From Sphaerotilus natans (lineage in GTDB: Bacteria; Pseudomonadota; Gammaproteobacteria; Burkholderiales; Burkholderiaceae_C), in NCBI RefSeq assembly GCF_900156335.1, contig NZ_FTMZ01000024.1, forward strand, positions 1-64,000: a stretch of DNA of 64,000 bases, written 5' to 3'. The notes beneath the pieces are model-generated. The model was not told the DNA's origin and did no database searches. It worked only from the letters and a program-made list of their open reading frames with translations. The translations under genes were made by a program, and so were the position numbers. Position 1 is the first letter of the stretch. Each line of letters opens with the position of its first letter. Shown one piece after another: positions 10,647 through 20,464 of this stretch.

Positions 10647-10858
10647 GATGTGGCGGCCTGGGCGTCGGCCAGCGACTGGCGCGCCGCGATCAGCGCGGCG
10701 TGGGCGTCGTGGGCGGTTCGGGCGACATCGAGGATCCTTTCCCAGTTCGTGGGCAGCTCCTCGGACAGATCGTGCAGGTCCATCTTGGCCTGCGTGGCCT
10801 TGGCGTTGAGCTTCTTCACCTCGGCCTTCAGCGCGGTGACGGTGTCGATGTCAGCCAT
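10643..10858 (-). CDS. DUF683 / CCE_0567-family small nif protein
   Basis: The 71-residue helical protein reads [20 protein letters not shown] followed by an amphipathic hairpin with NWERILDVA. It fits the CCE_0567/DUF683 family, small helical proteins almost always encoded between the DUF269 gene and fdxB in nif clusters; one member binds metal. The exact role in nitrogen fixation is unknown. The start overlaps the preceding gene by 8 bases and the end overlaps fdxB. Confidence 0.88.
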   Translation of the reverse strand: MADIDTVTALKAEVKKLNAKATQAKMDLHDLSEELPTNWERILDVARTAHDAHAALIAARQSLADAQAATS

Positions 10859-11369
10859 AGGTGGCCACCTCGCGGTACTTCTCGACCATGCCGACGCCTT
10901 CGGCAACGAGCTTGTTGCCCGCCTCGGCCAGCTTGGCCAGCGACGCGTAGCCGAAGCGGTGCACGTCGCGCAGGTAGCGGTTGACGACGATGAGCCGGCC
11001 GGTGGTCAGCACGCAGCGGCCGAAGCCCTCGTGGCTCATCTTCATCATCGGGCTGACCATGCAGCCGGTGGCGCGCTCGATGCACAGGCCGATGGCGTTG
11101 TGGAACAGGTCAAGGCGCCAGAGCGTCTCAGGGTCCGGGTCGCCCATGATCGGCATGGCCTTGCGCTGCTCGGCGGTGATGACGTAGGGCGCCAGGATGG
11201 TCAGGTCGCTCTTGCCTTCCCAGGTGCCGTGGGTGTCCTGGGCGCGCAGCTGCTTGACTAGCTCGCGGATGAAGGTGTCCTGCAGCCAGTCCTCGTCGGG
11301 AATGGCGGCGGCAATGGCGGCGGGCTTGTCGGCCACCAGGGTGGTGGCGGTGGTGGTGCTCGTGCTCAT
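10851..11369 (-). CDS. NifX-associated protein (DUF269)
   Basis: The 172-residue protein belongs to the NifX-associated DUF269 family: [20 protein letters not shown] near the N-terminus, [19 protein letters not shown] in the middle and [20 protein letters not shown] towards the end. The Ala/Thr-rich start ([10 protein letters not shown]) overlaps the nifX stop by four bases. It is found in nearly all nifENX operons and is thought to help FeMo-cofactor maturation or handling. No enzymatic motif is visible. Confidence 0.92.
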   Translation of the reverse strand: MSTSTTTATTLVADKPAAIAAAIPDEDWLQDTFIRELVKQLRAQDTHGTWEGKSDLTILAPYVITAEQRKAMPIMGDPDPETLWRLDLFHNAIGLCIERATGCMVSPMMKMSHEGFGRCVLTTGRLIVVNRYLRDVHRFGYASLAKLAEAGNKLVAEGVGMVEKYREVATYG

Positions 11370-11782
11370 GACTTGTTCACTTCCTCGTCGTCCTCGAAAT
11401 CGAAGCTGCGCGCCTGCCCCTTCATCAGCGCCTTGCGCAGCCACGGCGGCGGGGTGCCCTTGAGGACGTCCTGCAGCTTGTCGAGGATGTCCAGAATGGG
11501 CTCGGGCTGGGTGACCTTGACCGGGTGGATCTTCGAGGCGACGACCCGCGCCGCCGCCGAGCCGCCGATCGCGGCGACGTAGACGATCGCGCAGTCGTGG
11601 ATCGCGGCCAGCTTCGGCGCGAGCTTGTCCTCGTTGCCGTCCTCGGCGAGGTCCTCGCCGAAGCCGAAGTCCTCGACGAAGTGGTAGCCCCCGGGTCCGA
11701 TCTCGTAGACCGCGAGGTGCTTGGCCCAGCCGAAGTGCGCGTCGACGCGCTGCTGGTCCTGGGTGGCGAAGGCGATCTTCAT
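11366..11782 (-). CDS. nifX: FeMo-cofactor precursor carrier NifX
   Basis: The 138-residue NifX opens with [20 protein letters not shown], the typical start of NifX/NafY-type domains. It continues with [22 protein letters not shown] and a charged C-terminal tail ([12 protein letters not shown]). NifX binds NifB-co and the VK-cluster and shuttles them between NifB and NifEN. It follows nifN after 65 bases. A homologous domain is fused to the C-terminus of NifB at 35778-37364. Confidence 0.93.
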   Translation of the reverse strand: MKIAFATQDQQRVDAHFGWAKHLAVYEIGPGGYHFVEDFGFGEDLAEDGNEDKLAPKLAAIHDCAIVYVAAIGGSAAARVVASKIHPVKVTQPEPILDILDKLQDVLKGTPPPWLRKALMKGQARSFDFEDDEEVNKS

Positions 11783-11847
11783 CGCGGGACTCCTTGCGTC
11801 AGGGTCAGGGGAAGGCGGACAAACCGGCGGAAAGGCTCCAGGCCCTC

Positions 11848-13302
11848 TCAGGCGCTGGCCTCGGCGACCGGGTCGGCGGCCGGCGACGTGCGCTGTCGCC
11901 GCGGGATGCGCGCTGGCAGGTGCGCCTCGGCCGGCGGGCCGCCGACCTGCGCCACCGCCGCCAGCGAGGCCGCCGGCAGCGGCCAATCGCCCGGGCCGTG
12001 ATGGGCGATCTGGTCCATCAGCAGGTTGCCGACCGCGTAGACGAAGCTGCGCGTGCCGCGGTAGCCGACATGCACGACATGCGCATTGCCGATGCGGTCG
12101 AACATCGGGATGCCGAGGCGGAACAGCGGCCGGCCCAGCCGCACGGCCGCCTGGCGGCCGTGCGAGTGCGTCATCAGCAGGTCGGCGTCGGCGGCCTGCG
12201 CCAGGCGCTCCAGGTCCTCCAGGTCGCCGATCAGCACCTCGCCGGCGGGCATCTTCGCCAGCAGCGGCGAATGCGTCGTCGTCACGCAGGCCACCAGCTC
12301 GGCGCCCATCTCGACCAGGAAGCTGCCGGCTGACCACAGCAGGTCCGGCTCGGCGCCGAGCGCGATGCGCACGTTGCCGAAGTGGAAATGGCCGTCGAGC
12401 ATCGCGTCGACCAGCTGGCTGCGCTGGCGGCGCAGCTTCGCCGGCACCGGCCGACCGGACAGGCGCGCCAGCTCGACGATCAGCGCGTCGGTCGCCGCCA
12501 GCCCGGTCAGGCGGTCGAACAGCGTGAACGGCACGCCGCACTGCGTCTGCAGCCGCTCGGCGGCCGGACGCATCTGCTCGCCGAAGGCCAGGCAGTGCTG
12601 CGCCGAGCCCAGCGCGCGCAGCTGCCGCAGCGGCGTGCCGCCCAGCGTGGTGCCGAGCCAGTCCTCGGGAATGTGGCCGTCGAGCGAGCCGGCCACGTCG
12701 GGCACGACCCAGGGCTCCAGCCCGAAGGACTCGACGATCTCGCGCAGCTCCTCGACGTCGCCGGGCGAGAGGTGGCAGCCTGGAAGCAGCGCGACACGCC
12801 CCGGCACGGTGGCCACGCCCGGCTCGGCCAGCGTGCGCACGATCGCCTCGACCGCGCGGGCCCAGCCGTCCTGGAAGGCGCCGACATAGTCGGGCGTGCC
12901 GACATAGACCAGCGCGGTGTCGCCGAGCGCCTCGGCGTGCTTCTGGCGGATCAGCCTCAGGTAGCCCTCGACGTCGTCGCCCTTGGTCTCGGTCAGGCCG
13001 GTCGAGCAGATCGCGATCACCTGCGGCTTCGTGCGGCTGCGGATGTTGAGCACCGCCTTCTCGACGTTGTCGAAGCCGCCCATGATGGTGGTGGCCTCGT
13101 TCATCGCGGTGGTCTGCAGCGGGATCGCCTCCTTGAAGTGGCGCACCAGCAGCACCAGGCCGAACGAGGTGCAGCCCTGCGAGCCGTGCATGACCGGCAT
13201 GCAGCTCTCCAGCCCCATGAAGGCGTAGCTGGCGCCGAGCGGCTGGCTCATCTTCAGCGGATTGACCGCGCAGGACTTCTTCGATTCGGTGACGAGGGCC
13301 AT
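11848..13302 (-). CDS. nifN: FeMo-cofactor scaffold subunit NifN
   Basis: The 484-residue NifN is the beta-like subunit of the NifEN scaffold where the Fe-S core is matured with molybdenum and homocitrate. The N-terminus CAVNPLKMSQPLGASYAFMG, the cluster-ligand region ESCMPVMHGSQGC and ICSTGLTETKGDD match the family. The C-terminal 25 residues are Ala/Pro/Arg-rich and look dispensable. It is not preceded by nifE, which lies 8 kb away with its own promoter; nifN has its own sigma-54 promoter at 13338-13353. It heads nifN-nifX-DUF269-DUF683-fdxB-nifQ. Confidence 0.94.
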   Translation of the reverse strand: MALVTESKKSCAVNPLKMSQPLGASYAFMGLESCMPVMHGSQGCTSFGLVLLVRHFKEAIPLQTTAMNEATTIMGGFDNVEKAVLNIRSRTKPQVIAICSTGLTETKGDDVEGYLRLIRQKHAEALGDTALVYVGTPDYVGAFQDGWARAVEAIVRTLAEPGVATVPGRVALLPGCHLSPGDVEELREIVESFGLEPWVVPDVAGSLDGHIPEDWLGTTLGGTPLRQLRALGSAQHCLAFGEQMRPAAERLQTQCGVPFTLFDRLTGLAATDALIVELARLSGRPVPAKLRRQRSQLVDAMLDGHFHFGNVRIALGAEPDLLWSAGSFLVEMGAELVACVTTTHSPLLAKMPAGEVLIGDLEDLERLAQAADADLLMTHSHGRQAAVRLGRPLFRLGIPMFDRIGNAHVVHVGYRGTRSFVYAVGNLLMDQIAHHGPGDWPLPAASLAAVAQVGGPPAEAHLPARIPRRQRTSPAADPVAEASA

Positions 13303-13337
13303 GAAGGACTCCGATCGCTGCGTTGCCCCCTCGTCAA

Positions 13338-13353
13338 CGCAGGATCGGTGCCA
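13338..13353 (-). promoter_or_regulatory. Sigma-54 promoter of the nifN operon
   Basis: On the minus strand TGGCACCGATCCTGCG has GG-N10-GC spacing and a near-perfect -24 box. The predicted transcript starts about 25 bases before nifN. No canonical TGT-N10-ACA lies upstream; the closest is TGT-N8-ACA at 13385-13398, too short and only about 40 bases away. NifA may act from a weak or distant site. Confidence 0.65.
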
Positions 13354-13411
13354 GCGCCTCCGCGCCCCCGGCGGACAGAAGAAATGTCTTTCCCGACAAG
13401 GACTTGGACGA

Positions 13412-14959
13412 TCAGAGCGGGATGTCCCGGCGCGCGGCGCCGATTGGCGGGTTTGGCACAAAAGCGCCGAAGCCGCTGACCGGGAAGGCCAGCGCCAGCC
13501 GCTCGACCGCGCCGTCGATCAGCGCGTCCGGCGTGGCGCCGTAGCCCAGCACCAGGCCCTGCTCCGGCGTCCCTGCGGCGGCGGCCGGCGCCAGCCGGAA
13601 GCGCCCCAGCGGCTGCGCGGCCACGCCCAGCGCCTGCGCGCGCGCCGCCACGCCGGCCTCGTCTGGCGCCCCCGTCCAGGCCAGCAGCAGGTGCAGGCCG
13701 GCGTCGCCGCCACGGACCGTCAGCCGCAGCGCTGGCGGCGCATGCGCCAGCAGATGGCGCTGCAGCGCCTCGCGCAGCCTGTCGCGGCGGCCGGCGTAGA
13801 GCGCGCGCATCCGGCGCAGGTGCACGGTGTGGCGCCCCCGCTCGATGAAGTCGGCCAGCGCGCGCTGCTCGATGCCCTGCCCGGGGCGGGTCAGCCGGCC
13901 GGCGGCGCGGGCGAAGTCGGCCGCCAGCGCCACCGGCACCACCAGCGCCCCCAGGCGCAGCGTCGGCAGCAGCGTCTTCGAGAAGGTCAGCGCATGCACC
14001 ACCGGCGCATCGGGCTGCAGCGCGGCCAGCGCCGGCACGGGCGCCCCGGCACGGCGGAACTCGCTCTCGTAGTCGTCCTCGACGATCCAGGCGCCGGCGG
14101 CGCGGGCGCGCTCAAGCAGCGCCAGCCGGCGCGCCAGCGGCATGACCGCGCCGGTCGGGAACTGGTGCGCGGGCGTCACGAAGATCAGCCGCGGCGGGTG
14201 CCGGACCCAGTCCGCCTCGGACGGCGCCAGCCCGTCGGCATCGACCGGCACCGGATGCACCCGCAGCCCGGCCAGCGCGAAGGCGGTGCGCGCGCCGCCG
14301 TAGCCGGGGTCCTCGACCCAGGCGGTGTCGCCCTCGTCGGCCAGCAGCCGCGCACACAGGTCCAGCGCGCCCTGCGTGCCGGAGGTGACCACCACCTGCT
14401 CCGGCGCCAGCGCCATGCCGCTGCGCCCGGACAGCCAGCCCGCCAGCGCCGTGCGCAGCGCCGGCTCGCCACCCGGCGGCGCGTAGCCGAGCTGGCGGGC
14501 GCCCGCCTGGCGCCAGGCGCGGTCCAGGCTGGCACGCCAGGCGCGCAGCGGAAAGGACGCCAGATCCGGCACGCCCAGCGCCAGCGGCAGCAGCGACAGG
14601 TCGGCCGCGCCGCGCCCGGCCTCGGCCAGCGCCTGCTCGGCCCGACGCGACAGGCCCGGACCGGCCGGCGCAGCCTCCAGCGCCACGCCAGCCACCGGCA
14701 GCGCCGCGACCCGGGTGCCGTGGCGGTCGGCCTGCAGATAGCCCTCGGCCTGCAGCTGCGCATAGGCATGCAGCACGGTGTTGCGCGCCACGCCGAGTGA
14801 GGCCGCCAGCGCCCGGCTGGCCGGCAGCCGCGCGCCCGCCCGCAACACACCGCGCAGGATCAGGCCGCGCAGGTGCTCGTGCAGCGCCTGCTGGCGTGGC
14901 AGGCCCAGCGGCCAGCGCAGATCGGACACGGTGGACACGTCGGACAGATCGATAGACAT
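13412..14959 (-). CDS. MocR/PdxR-type regulator (GntR HTH fused to aminotransferase fold)
   Basis: The 515-residue protein joins an N-terminal GntR winged helix (RGVLRAGARLPASRALAASL and NTVLHAYAQLQAEGYL, residues about 30-85) to a class I aminotransferase-like domain. The PLP lysine is visible in HALTFSKTLLPTLRLGAL. MocR proteins such as PdxR control vitamin B6 or amine metabolism in response to PLP. The start giving MSIDLSD follows GGAG at good spacing. The gene is divergent from an FMN-type oxidase gene across a region with a perfect 13-base inverted repeat. Nothing links it to nif. Confidence 0.9.
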   Translation of the reverse strand: MSIDLSDVSTVSDLRWPLGLPRQQALHEHLRGLILRGVLRAGARLPASRALAASLGVARNTVLHAYAQLQAEGYLQADRHGTRVAALPVAGVALEAAPAGPGLSRRAEQALAEAGRGAADLSLLPLALGVPDLASFPLRAWRASLDRAWRQAGARQLGYAPPGGEPALRTALAGWLSGRSGMALAPEQVVVTSGTQGALDLCARLLADEGDTAWVEDPGYGGARTAFALAGLRVHPVPVDADGLAPSEADWVRHPPRLIFVTPAHQFPTGAVMPLARRLALLERARAAGAWIVEDDYESEFRRAGAPVPALAALQPDAPVVHALTFSKTLLPTLRLGALVVPVALAADFARAAGRLTRPGQGIEQRALADFIERGRHTVHLRRMRALYAGRRDRLREALQRHLLAHAPPALRLTVRGGDAGLHLLLAWTGAPDEAGVAARAQALGVAAQPLGRFRLAPAAAAGTPEQGLVLGYGATPDALIDGAVERLALAFPVSGFGAFVPNPPIGAARRDIPL

Positions 14960-14960
14960 C

Positions 14961-15008
14961 GGTGGCTCCATGAATGCACGCCCCGGTGGATCTCGTCATG
15001 GAGCCACC
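14961..15008. promoter_or_regulatory. Perfect 13-bp inverted repeat in the MocR/oxidase divergent promoter
   Basis: GGTGGCTCCATGA (14961-14973) and TCATGGAGCCACC (14996-15008) are exact inverse complements separated by 22 bases. The left arm includes the Shine-Dalgarno sequence of the mocR gene. A dimeric MocR protein acting as autoregulator and activator of the divergent gene is the simplest explanation. Confidence 0.7.
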
Positions 15009-15076
15009 AGGCGCCTATCGTGCCATCGCGAACCGAATTGCGAACCCAAATCCGATCCTGCTGGAGTCTCCCGCCC

Positions 15077-15736
15077 ATGGCCACCCCGAATGCTGCCCCG
15101 TCCGAACGCACCCGCGTGCGCCGCCTGCCCGAGCGCGCCCGCTACGACGCCGAGACCCTCGCGGCGATCGTCGACGCGGCCTGGATCGCCCATGTCGCCT
15201 TCCCGCTCGACGGCGGCGTGCACAGCATCCCGACCGCCGTCTGGCGCGAGGGCGATCACCTCTACATCCACGGCGCCAAGGCCTCGCGCATGCTCAAGGC
15301 GCTGACCGAGACCGAGTGCTGCGTCAGCCTTGCCCTGCTCGACGGCCTGGTGCTGGCACGCTCGGCCTTCCACCACTCGATGAACTTCCGCTCGGTGGTG
15401 GTCTACGGCCGTTTCGAGCTCGTGACCGAGCCGGCGCACAAGGCCGCCGCGCTGGCGGCCTTCACCGATCGCGTCTCGCCGGGCCGCTGGGCCACGCTGC
15501 GGCCGATGACCGACAAGGAGATGGGCGCCACCACGGTGCTGCGGCTGTCGCTGGCCGAGGCCTCGGCCAAGGTGCGCACCGGCGGCCCCAAGGACGACGA
15601 CGAGGACCTCGCCTGGCCGACCTGGGCCGGCGTGCTGCCGCTGTCGCTGCAGGCCGGCGCGCCGCAGGCCGAGCCCGACAGCGCGGTCGCCCTGCCCCCG
15701 CCGCTGCCGACCAGCCTGGCGCCGTCGGCCGGCTGA
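15077..15736 (+). CDS. Pyridoxamine 5'-phosphate oxidase-family flavoprotein
   Basis: The 219-residue split-barrel flavin protein has an N-terminal conserved arginine-rich segment, then WIAHVAFPLDGGVHSIPTAV, YIHGAKASRMLKAL and SMNFRSVVVYGRFE, as in FMN-binding relatives of PNP oxidase. The last 30 residues are Pro/Ala-rich. It is divergent from the MocR gene, a frequent pairing. True PdxH activity is not established; the family also includes FMN reductases and heme-related proteins. CTGGAG lies about ten bases before the ATG. Confidence 0.8.
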   Translation: MATPNAAPSERTRVRRLPERARYDAETLAAIVDAAWIAHVAFPLDGGVHSIPTAVWREGDHLYIHGAKASRMLKALTETECCVSLALLDGLVLARSAFHHSMNFRSVVVYGRFELVTEPAHKAAALAAFTDRVSPGRWATLRPMTDKEMGATTVLRLSLAEASAKVRTGGPKDDDEDLAWPTWAGVLPLSLQAGAPQAEPDSAVALPPPLPTSLAPSAG

Positions 15737-15828
15737 CCCTCGCCACACGGCCAGCCGCCCCGCTGCCGACAGGGAGGTGCGGACCGGGCGATGATCCTTG
15801 CCTCGTCGTCCACCTGCCCTGCCCGACC

Positions 15829-16347
15829 ATGTCCGCCTCCCGCGCCTCCCTCGATCCCTCCGAACTCGACGCCGTGCCGCTGCAGCGGCTCGACGGCCGC
15901 GCCGCCACGCTGGGCGACTTCGCCGGCCAGGCGCTGCTGATCGTCAACGTCGCCAGCCGCTGCGGCTTCACGCCGCAGTACGACGGGCTGGAGGCGCTGC
16001 ACCGGCGCTGGCAGGCGCGCGGCTTCGCGGTGCTGGGCTTTCCGTGCAACCAGTTCGGCCAGCAGGAGCCGGGCGACGCCGCCGAGATCGCCTCGTTCTG
16101 CCGGCTCTCGCACGACGTGAGCTTTCCGATGTTCGCCAAGATCGAGGTCAACGGGCCGGGCACGCATCCGCTCTACCGCCATCTGAAGCAGGCTGCGCCC
16201 GGCCTGCTCGGCACCGAGGCGATCAAGTGGAACTTCACCAAGTTCCTGCTCGACGCCCGGCACCAGGTCGTGCGCCGCTTCGCGCCGACCGACACGCCGC
16301 AGTCGCTGCAGGCCCACATCGAGCCGCTGCTGCCGCGCCCGGCCTGA
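15829..16347 (+). CDS. Glutathione peroxidase (Cys type)
   Basis: The 172-residue thioredoxin-fold peroxidase has the peroxidatic Cys in VASRCGFTPQYDGLE, the second motif FPCNQFGQQEPG and IKWNFTKFLLD, supplying the Gln, Trp and Asn of the catalytic tetrad. It reduces peroxides with glutathione or thioredoxin. Cys replaces selenocysteine, as usual in bacteria. Its ATG lies 92 bases after the oxidase gene ends, in the same direction. No signal peptide is seen, so it is cytoplasmic. Confidence 0.92.
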   Translation: MSASRASLDPSELDAVPLQRLDGRAATLGDFAGQALLIVNVASRCGFTPQYDGLEALHRRWQARGFAVLGFPCNQFGQQEPGDAAEIASFCRLSHDVSFPMFAKIEVNGPGTHPLYRHLKQAAPGLLGTEAIKWNFTKFLLDARHQVVRRFAPTDTPQSLQAHIEPLLPRPA

Positions 16348-16413
16348 TGGCCGCCCGGGATGGGTGCAGAATGGGCAGGAAGTCACAGCCCATTTGCCTC
16401 AGGAGCCCCGCCC

Positions 16414-16824
16414 ATGAGTGTCATCATCGTCGACGACGACCCCGACGGCCTGCGCCGCACGCTGCACATCATCTACGCGCTGCATGCCTTCGGCCTCGGC
16501 CTGGGGGCCTTCGGTGCGGCCAGCGTGGTCGGCTCCTTCCTGTTCGGCTGGCCCTCGATCATCGCGGTGGTGCTGAGCTACATCCACCGCGACAAGGTGC
16601 GCGGCACCTGGATGGCCTCGCATGTCGACTGGGTGATCCGCACCTTCTGGATCGCGCTGGCCTGGACACTGGTGGTGCTGCTGCTGTCGGTGCCGCTGAT
16701 GCCGCTGCTGGTCGGCTTCGCGACGCTGCCGCTGGGCATGTTCCTGCTCGGCGTCTGGGCGATCTACCGCATCGCGCGCGGCTGGCTGCGCCTCAAGGAC
16801 GGCGAGGCGATGCCGCAGGAATGA
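16414..16824 (+). CDS. Small membrane protein (DUF4870-like)
   Basis: The 136-residue protein has three to four hydrophobic segments (about residues 25-55, 80-100 and 102-120) and a charged stretch, YIHRDKVRGTWMASHVDWVIRTF split across the middle, typical of DUF4870-like small membrane proteins. Function is unknown. AGGAG stands 8 bases before the ATG. Its 3' end overlaps the convergent APH-like gene by 32 bases. Confidence 0.75.
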   Translation: MSVIIVDDDPDGLRRTLHIIYALHAFGLGLGAFGAASVVGSFLFGWPSIIAVVLSYIHRDKVRGTWMASHVDWVIRTFWIALAWTLVVLLLSVPLMPLLVGFATLPLGMFLLGVWAIYRIARGWLRLKDGEAMPQE

Positions 16825-17761
16825 GCGCCGCAGCGGCGACGCCGGCCTGGCCGCGCTGCTGCAGCCAGGCGAGCCGGGCCGCCAGCCGCTCGCGCCGGCC
16901 AGGCCGGTCCGCCCCCATCCACCCGGTCCAGGCGACGACGAACAGCGCACGCGCCTCGATGCAGGCGTCCAGCAGCGCCGTGTCGATCGGCGGTCCCTGC
17001 TCGCACCAGCCGGCCAGCGCCGCTTCAGCCCAGGCCTGCTCCGGGCCACCAAAGATCCGGCCCGCACCGACCAGACCGGCCAGATCCCACTCGAGCGGGC
17101 CGCGGCAGGCGTCCTCCCAGTCGAGCCAGACGCTGGCCGCCGGATCAGCCCGCAGCGCACGCGCATTGTTGACCTGCGCATCGCCGTGCAGCCACTGCAG
17201 CGGCGCTGGGTGAGCTCGCAGCGCACGCGCCAGCGTGTCCAGCCGGGCCAGCAGGTCGGCGCGCGCCTCGTCCGGCGCGGCGGCCAGCAGGCGCCGGGCC
17301 TCGTCGAGCGGTGCCCAGGGTTCAGGCGCGGCCTGCCCCGGCACCAGCGCAGCCGGCAGGGTCGCCAGCACCGTGTGGCAGGCCGCCAGCGCACGCCCGG
17401 CCTGATGTGGATCAGGCGGCTGCAGCCCCAGGTCCAGCCCGCGCCACAGCGTGATGCGCCAGCCGGCCTCCTGGTGCGGCCCGGCCAGCTCGCCCGGCGC
17501 GGGCGCGCCGACCGGCGCCCCGCCCGCCTGCAGCGCCCGCGCCAGCGCGACCTCGCGCCGGGCCCAGGCCGGATCGGCGCGCGGCCCGGCGGTGCCGGTG
17601 GCCACCCGCGCGACCCAGGGCGTCGGCGCCAGCGCCAGCACGAGGTTCGAGAAGCGCCCGATCACCCGCGGCCGCACCTCGCCCAGCCCGAGACGCCGCG
17701 CCAGTGCCCGGCAGGCGGCCGAGACGTCGGCCTCGACCCCGGCGGCGCTCGCCTCAGTCAC
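16793..17761 (-). CDS. APH-family phosphotransferase (kinase-like)
   Basis: The 322-residue protein has the aminoglycoside phosphotransferase/choline kinase fold: catalytic loop [13 protein letters not shown] and metal-binding [17 protein letters not shown]. The substrate is unknown; most chromosomal members phosphorylate small alcohols or sugars rather than drugs. The GTG start overlaps the msrAB stop by 8 bases, so the two genes are probably cotranscribed. It lacks an obvious own ribosome-binding site, consistent with coupling. Confidence 0.8.
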   Translation of the reverse strand: MTEASAAGVEADVSAACRALARRLGLGEVRPRVIGRFSNLVLALAPTPWVARVATGTAGPRADPAWARREVALARALQAGGAPVGAPAPGELAGPHQEAGWRITLWRGLDLGLQPPDPHQAGRALAACHTVLATLPAALVPGQAAPEPWAPLDEARRLLAAAPDEARADLLARLDTLARALRAHPAPLQWLHGDAQVNNARALRADPAASVWLDWEDACRGPLEWDLAGLVGAGRIFGGPEQAWAEAALAGWCEQGPPIDTALLDACIEARALFVVAWTGWMGADRPGRRERLAARLAWLQQRGQAGVAAAALIPAASPRRP

Positions 17762-18743
17762 CGGCCACGCCCCGCCCGTCCTTCTCCAGCGACAGCGCGT
17801 TGATGCAGTAGCGCAGCCCCGAGGGCGGCGGACCATCCGGGAAGACATGGCCGAGGTGCGCATCGCAGACCGCGCAGGTGACCTCGACGCGCACCATGCC
17901 GTGCGACTCGTCGACATGACTGGCCACCGCGCGGCCGTCGACCGGCTGGGTGAAGGACGGCCAGCCGGTGCCGCTGTCGAACTTCTCGCCGGCGTCGAAC
18001 AGCGGCGTGCCGCAGCAGGCGCAGTGGTAGCGCCCGGGCGTGAACAGGCCGCACATCGACGAGCTGAACGGCCGCTCGGTGCCCTTGCGGCGGGTGACGA
18101 AGTACTGCTCGGGCGTCAGCCGCGCCTGCCAGAAGGCCGGCTCGCGCTCGACGCGGCGCGGCGGCGCGACATTGCCCTCGCGGGCGCGGCGCAGCACCTC
18201 GCGCCAGTCGATCAGCGGCGCCGGCTCGGGCCGGCCCGGCTGCGGCAGGCGCCAGTTGGGCCGCACCCAGTGGCAGGTGTAGCCGTCCGGATAATGCTGC
18301 AGATAGTCCTGATGCTCCGGCTCGGCCTGCCAGAAGGGGCCGGCGGCCTTCAGCTCGGTCACCACCGGGCCGGGCCAGCGGCCCGACGCGTTCACCTCGG
18401 CGACGAGACGCTCGGCGGTCTGGCGCTGCGCCTCGCTCAGCCAGTAGATGCCGGAGCGGTAGGACGGGCCGCGGTCATTGCCCTGGCGATCCGGCGTCGT
18501 CGGATCGTGGATCTGGAAAAAGAACTCCAGCAGCGCGCGGTAGCTCAGGCGCGACGGGTCGAAGACGATCTCGATCGCCTCGGCATGCGTGCCGTGGCGG
18601 CGGTAGGTGGCGTGGGGCACGTCGCCGCCGCTGTAGCCCACGCGGGTCGAGACGACGCCGGGCAGATGGCGGATCAGCTCCTGCATGCCCCAGAAGCAGC
18701 CGCCGGCGAGGATGGCGGTTTCAGTGGAGGCGGGGGTGTTCAT
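17754..18743 (-). CDS. msrAB: Bifunctional methionine sulfoxide reductase MsrA-MsrB
   Basis: The 329-residue fusion: the MsrA domain (residues about 10-165) has the catalytic GGCFWGMQE and the GYSGG motif; the MsrB domain (about 195-325) has zinc-binding CACC and CAVC pairs, [11 protein letters not shown] and the catalytic Cys in [12 protein letters not shown]. It repairs both S- and R-methionine sulfoxide. No clear signal peptide, so cytoplasmic. The ATG giving MNTPAST was preferred over longer in-frame starts. A fitting neighbour for the glutathione peroxidase at 15829-16347. Confidence 0.93.
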   Translation of the reverse strand: MNTPASTETAILAGGCFWGMQELIRHLPGVVSTRVGYSGGDVPHATYRRHGTHAEAIEIVFDPSRLSYRALLEFFFQIHDPTTPDRQGNDRGPSYRSGIYWLSEAQRQTAERLVAEVNASGRWPGPVVTELKAAGPFWQAEPEHQDYLQHYPDGYTCHWVRPNWRLPQPGRPEPAPLIDWREVLRRAREGNVAPPRRVEREPAFWQARLTPEQYFVTRRKGTERPFSSSMCGLFTPGRYHCACCGTPLFDAGEKFDSGTGWPSFTQPVDGRAVASHVDESHGMVRVEVTCAVCDAHLGHVFPDGPPPSGLRYCINALSLEKDGRGVAGD

Positions 18744-18835
18744 CGGCGGGATTCCTTCGCGTGAGCGCATGACGGACAGGCCCCGAGCGTAGCCAAGGCC
18801 GCCCGCGCCTGCGGGGCACAAGGGTTCTTCCGGGC

Positions 18836-20419
18836 TTACAGCAAGGTCTCGACCTCAAATCCGACGATGTTGCGGTCGGTCTTGCTGAACTCCACGCCGA
18901 TCAGGTGGATCGGCTCGCCGCGCGCCCGGTACTTGTCGGCGTAGCCCCGTGATTGAATCTGCGCCAGGGCCCGGCCCTCGGGCACCAGCTCGACGACCTT
19001 GAACTCGAACAACCACACCGCGCAGGCGAACAGCACCGTCATGTCGATGCGGCCCTTGTTCGTCGCGTCCTCGACGACGATGTCGAGGCCCAGCGCGGCG
19101 AAGTGGCTGTAGAAGATGCTGGCCCAGTAGCCCTCGAACCGGGCAATCGGGCTGTTGCGGTACCAGTCGTTCGGGATGCTGGCGAAGAAGGCGTGGAACA
19201 GCTCGCGCAGCGCCGCCGTGTCGCCCTGGCGCAGCACCTCGACCAGCCGGATGCGCGCGTCGAACGAGGGCCGCTCCGGCACGCCGTGGCCGTACAGCAG
19301 CGCGGCGTTCAGGCTCGACTCGACCTCGCGGTTCGGGTAGCCGAGCGTGTAGACCTGCTGGCCCGGCAGCGGCTCGGTCACGCCGTGCAGCGTCAGGTAG
19401 CCGGCCTGGAACAGCAGCGCCTCGGGCTCGATGCGATCGATGTCGAAGCTCGACAGCAGCGTCAGGCTGCCATGCAGCCGGCTCAGGTCGGGCGTATGGA
19501 AGCCCCGTTCGGTCAGCAACCGGACCAGGAAGGTCGGCGTACCCGTCTCGAACCAGTACGGCTGGAACTGACGGTTCTGGAACAGCAGCAGCACGTCGAA
19601 CGGGTTGTAGACGCTCGTTCCGCCCCAGTTGTAGCCGTTGTACCAGCGGCGAATCTCCTCGCGATCGAGCCCCGGCAACTCGGGTGCGAAGACGGTGTCC
19701 ACGTCGTGCTCGGTGTAGCCGCACAGCGCGCTGTAGTGCGGATCGAGCGTGATGTCGCGCAGATTGTTCAGGCCCGAGAACAGGCTGACCTTGCTGAACT
19801 TGCTCACCCCGGTCAGGAACACGAATCGCAGGTGCGCATCCATCTCCTTCAGCACCGAATAGAGGTTGCGCAGGCCCTCGCGCATCAGGCGCGCCGTGGC
19901 CGGCTCGGTGATGTTGTCGAGGATCGGCTTGTCGTACTCGTCGACCAGGACCACGGCCTGCTGTCCGCTGGCGGCGTGGGCACGCTCGATCAGGTCGGCC
20001 AGATGGCCGGCCACGTCGTCGACGGGAATGTCATCGGCCCGCCCCAGCCCGAGCGCCCGGAAATTGCCGCGCAGGCCGTGCTGGATGCGCTGCACCAGCC
20101 CGGCCTCGCTGCTGACCACACCACCGCCGAAGCTGATGCGGATCACCGGATGCCGCCGCGACCAGTCCCAGCGCGTCTCGGCCGCCAGTCCCGTGAACAG
20201 CGCCTGCTCGCCCTCGAACAGCGCCTTCATCGTGTCCACCAGCAGGCTCTTGCCGAAGCGGCGCGGCCGGCTCAGGAAGAAGCACTTGCCAGAGTCCACC
20301 AGATCGATGATCTGCGCCGTCTTGTCCACGTAGTAGCAGCCGCCCGAGCGGATCTCGCTCAGGGTCTGGATGCCGATCGGCAGCTTGCGCCGGGGCGGGA
20401 CGGGGCGGGTGGCGTTCAT
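18836..20419 (-). CDS. AAA-ATPase-like protein with PD-(D/E)XK nuclease-type C-terminus
   Basis: The 527-residue protein has a Walker A-like [15 protein letters not shown] near residue 55 and Walker B in [12 protein letters not shown], followed by the conserved [20 protein letters not shown]. The C-terminus (from about residue 430) includes [17 protein letters not shown], a PD-(D/E)XK-like core. This two-domain family (AAA-ATPase_like plus PDDEXK_9) is widespread in patchily distributed, often duplicated copies. Its function is unknown; a selfish or defence role has been suspected. It follows fdx/nifE-linked genes only by position. Confidence 0.82.
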   Translation of the reverse strand: MNATRPVPPRRKLPIGIQTLSEIRSGGCYYVDKTAQIIDLVDSGKCFFLSRPRRFGKSLLVDTMKALFEGEQALFTGLAAETRWDWSRRHPVIRISFGGGVVSSEAGLVQRIQHGLRGNFRALGLGRADDIPVDDVAGHLADLIERAHAASGQQAVVLVDEYDKPILDNITEPATARLMREGLRNLYSVLKEMDAHLRFVFLTGVSKFSKVSLFSGLNNLRDITLDPHYSALCGYTEHDVDTVFAPELPGLDREEIRRWYNGYNWGGTSVYNPFDVLLLFQNRQFQPYWFETGTPTFLVRLLTERGFHTPDLSRLHGSLTLLSSFDIDRIEPEALLFQAGYLTLHGVTEPLPGQQVYTLGYPNREVESSLNAALLYGHGVPERPSFDARIRLVEVLRQGDTAALRELFHAFFASIPNDWYRNSPIARFEGYWASIFYSHFAALGLDIVVEDATNKGRIDMTVLFACAVWLFEFKVVELVPEGRALAQIQSRGYADKYRARGEPIHLIGVEFSKTDRNIVGFEVETLL

Positions 20420-20464
20420 GAGGCCCAAGTGTAGTGAGCAGGCGCACGCATGCCACGGGATGAT

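Noticed and set aside
13385-13398. TGT...ACA pair upstream of nifN as a NifA site
   Set aside because: The spacer is eight bases instead of ten and it lies only about 40 bases from the promoter, so it is not a canonical activator site.
16793-17761. APH-like gene as an antibiotic resistance determinant
   Set aside because: Only the general kinase motifs are present, there is no mobile-element context, and chromosomal relatives usually act on other substrates.
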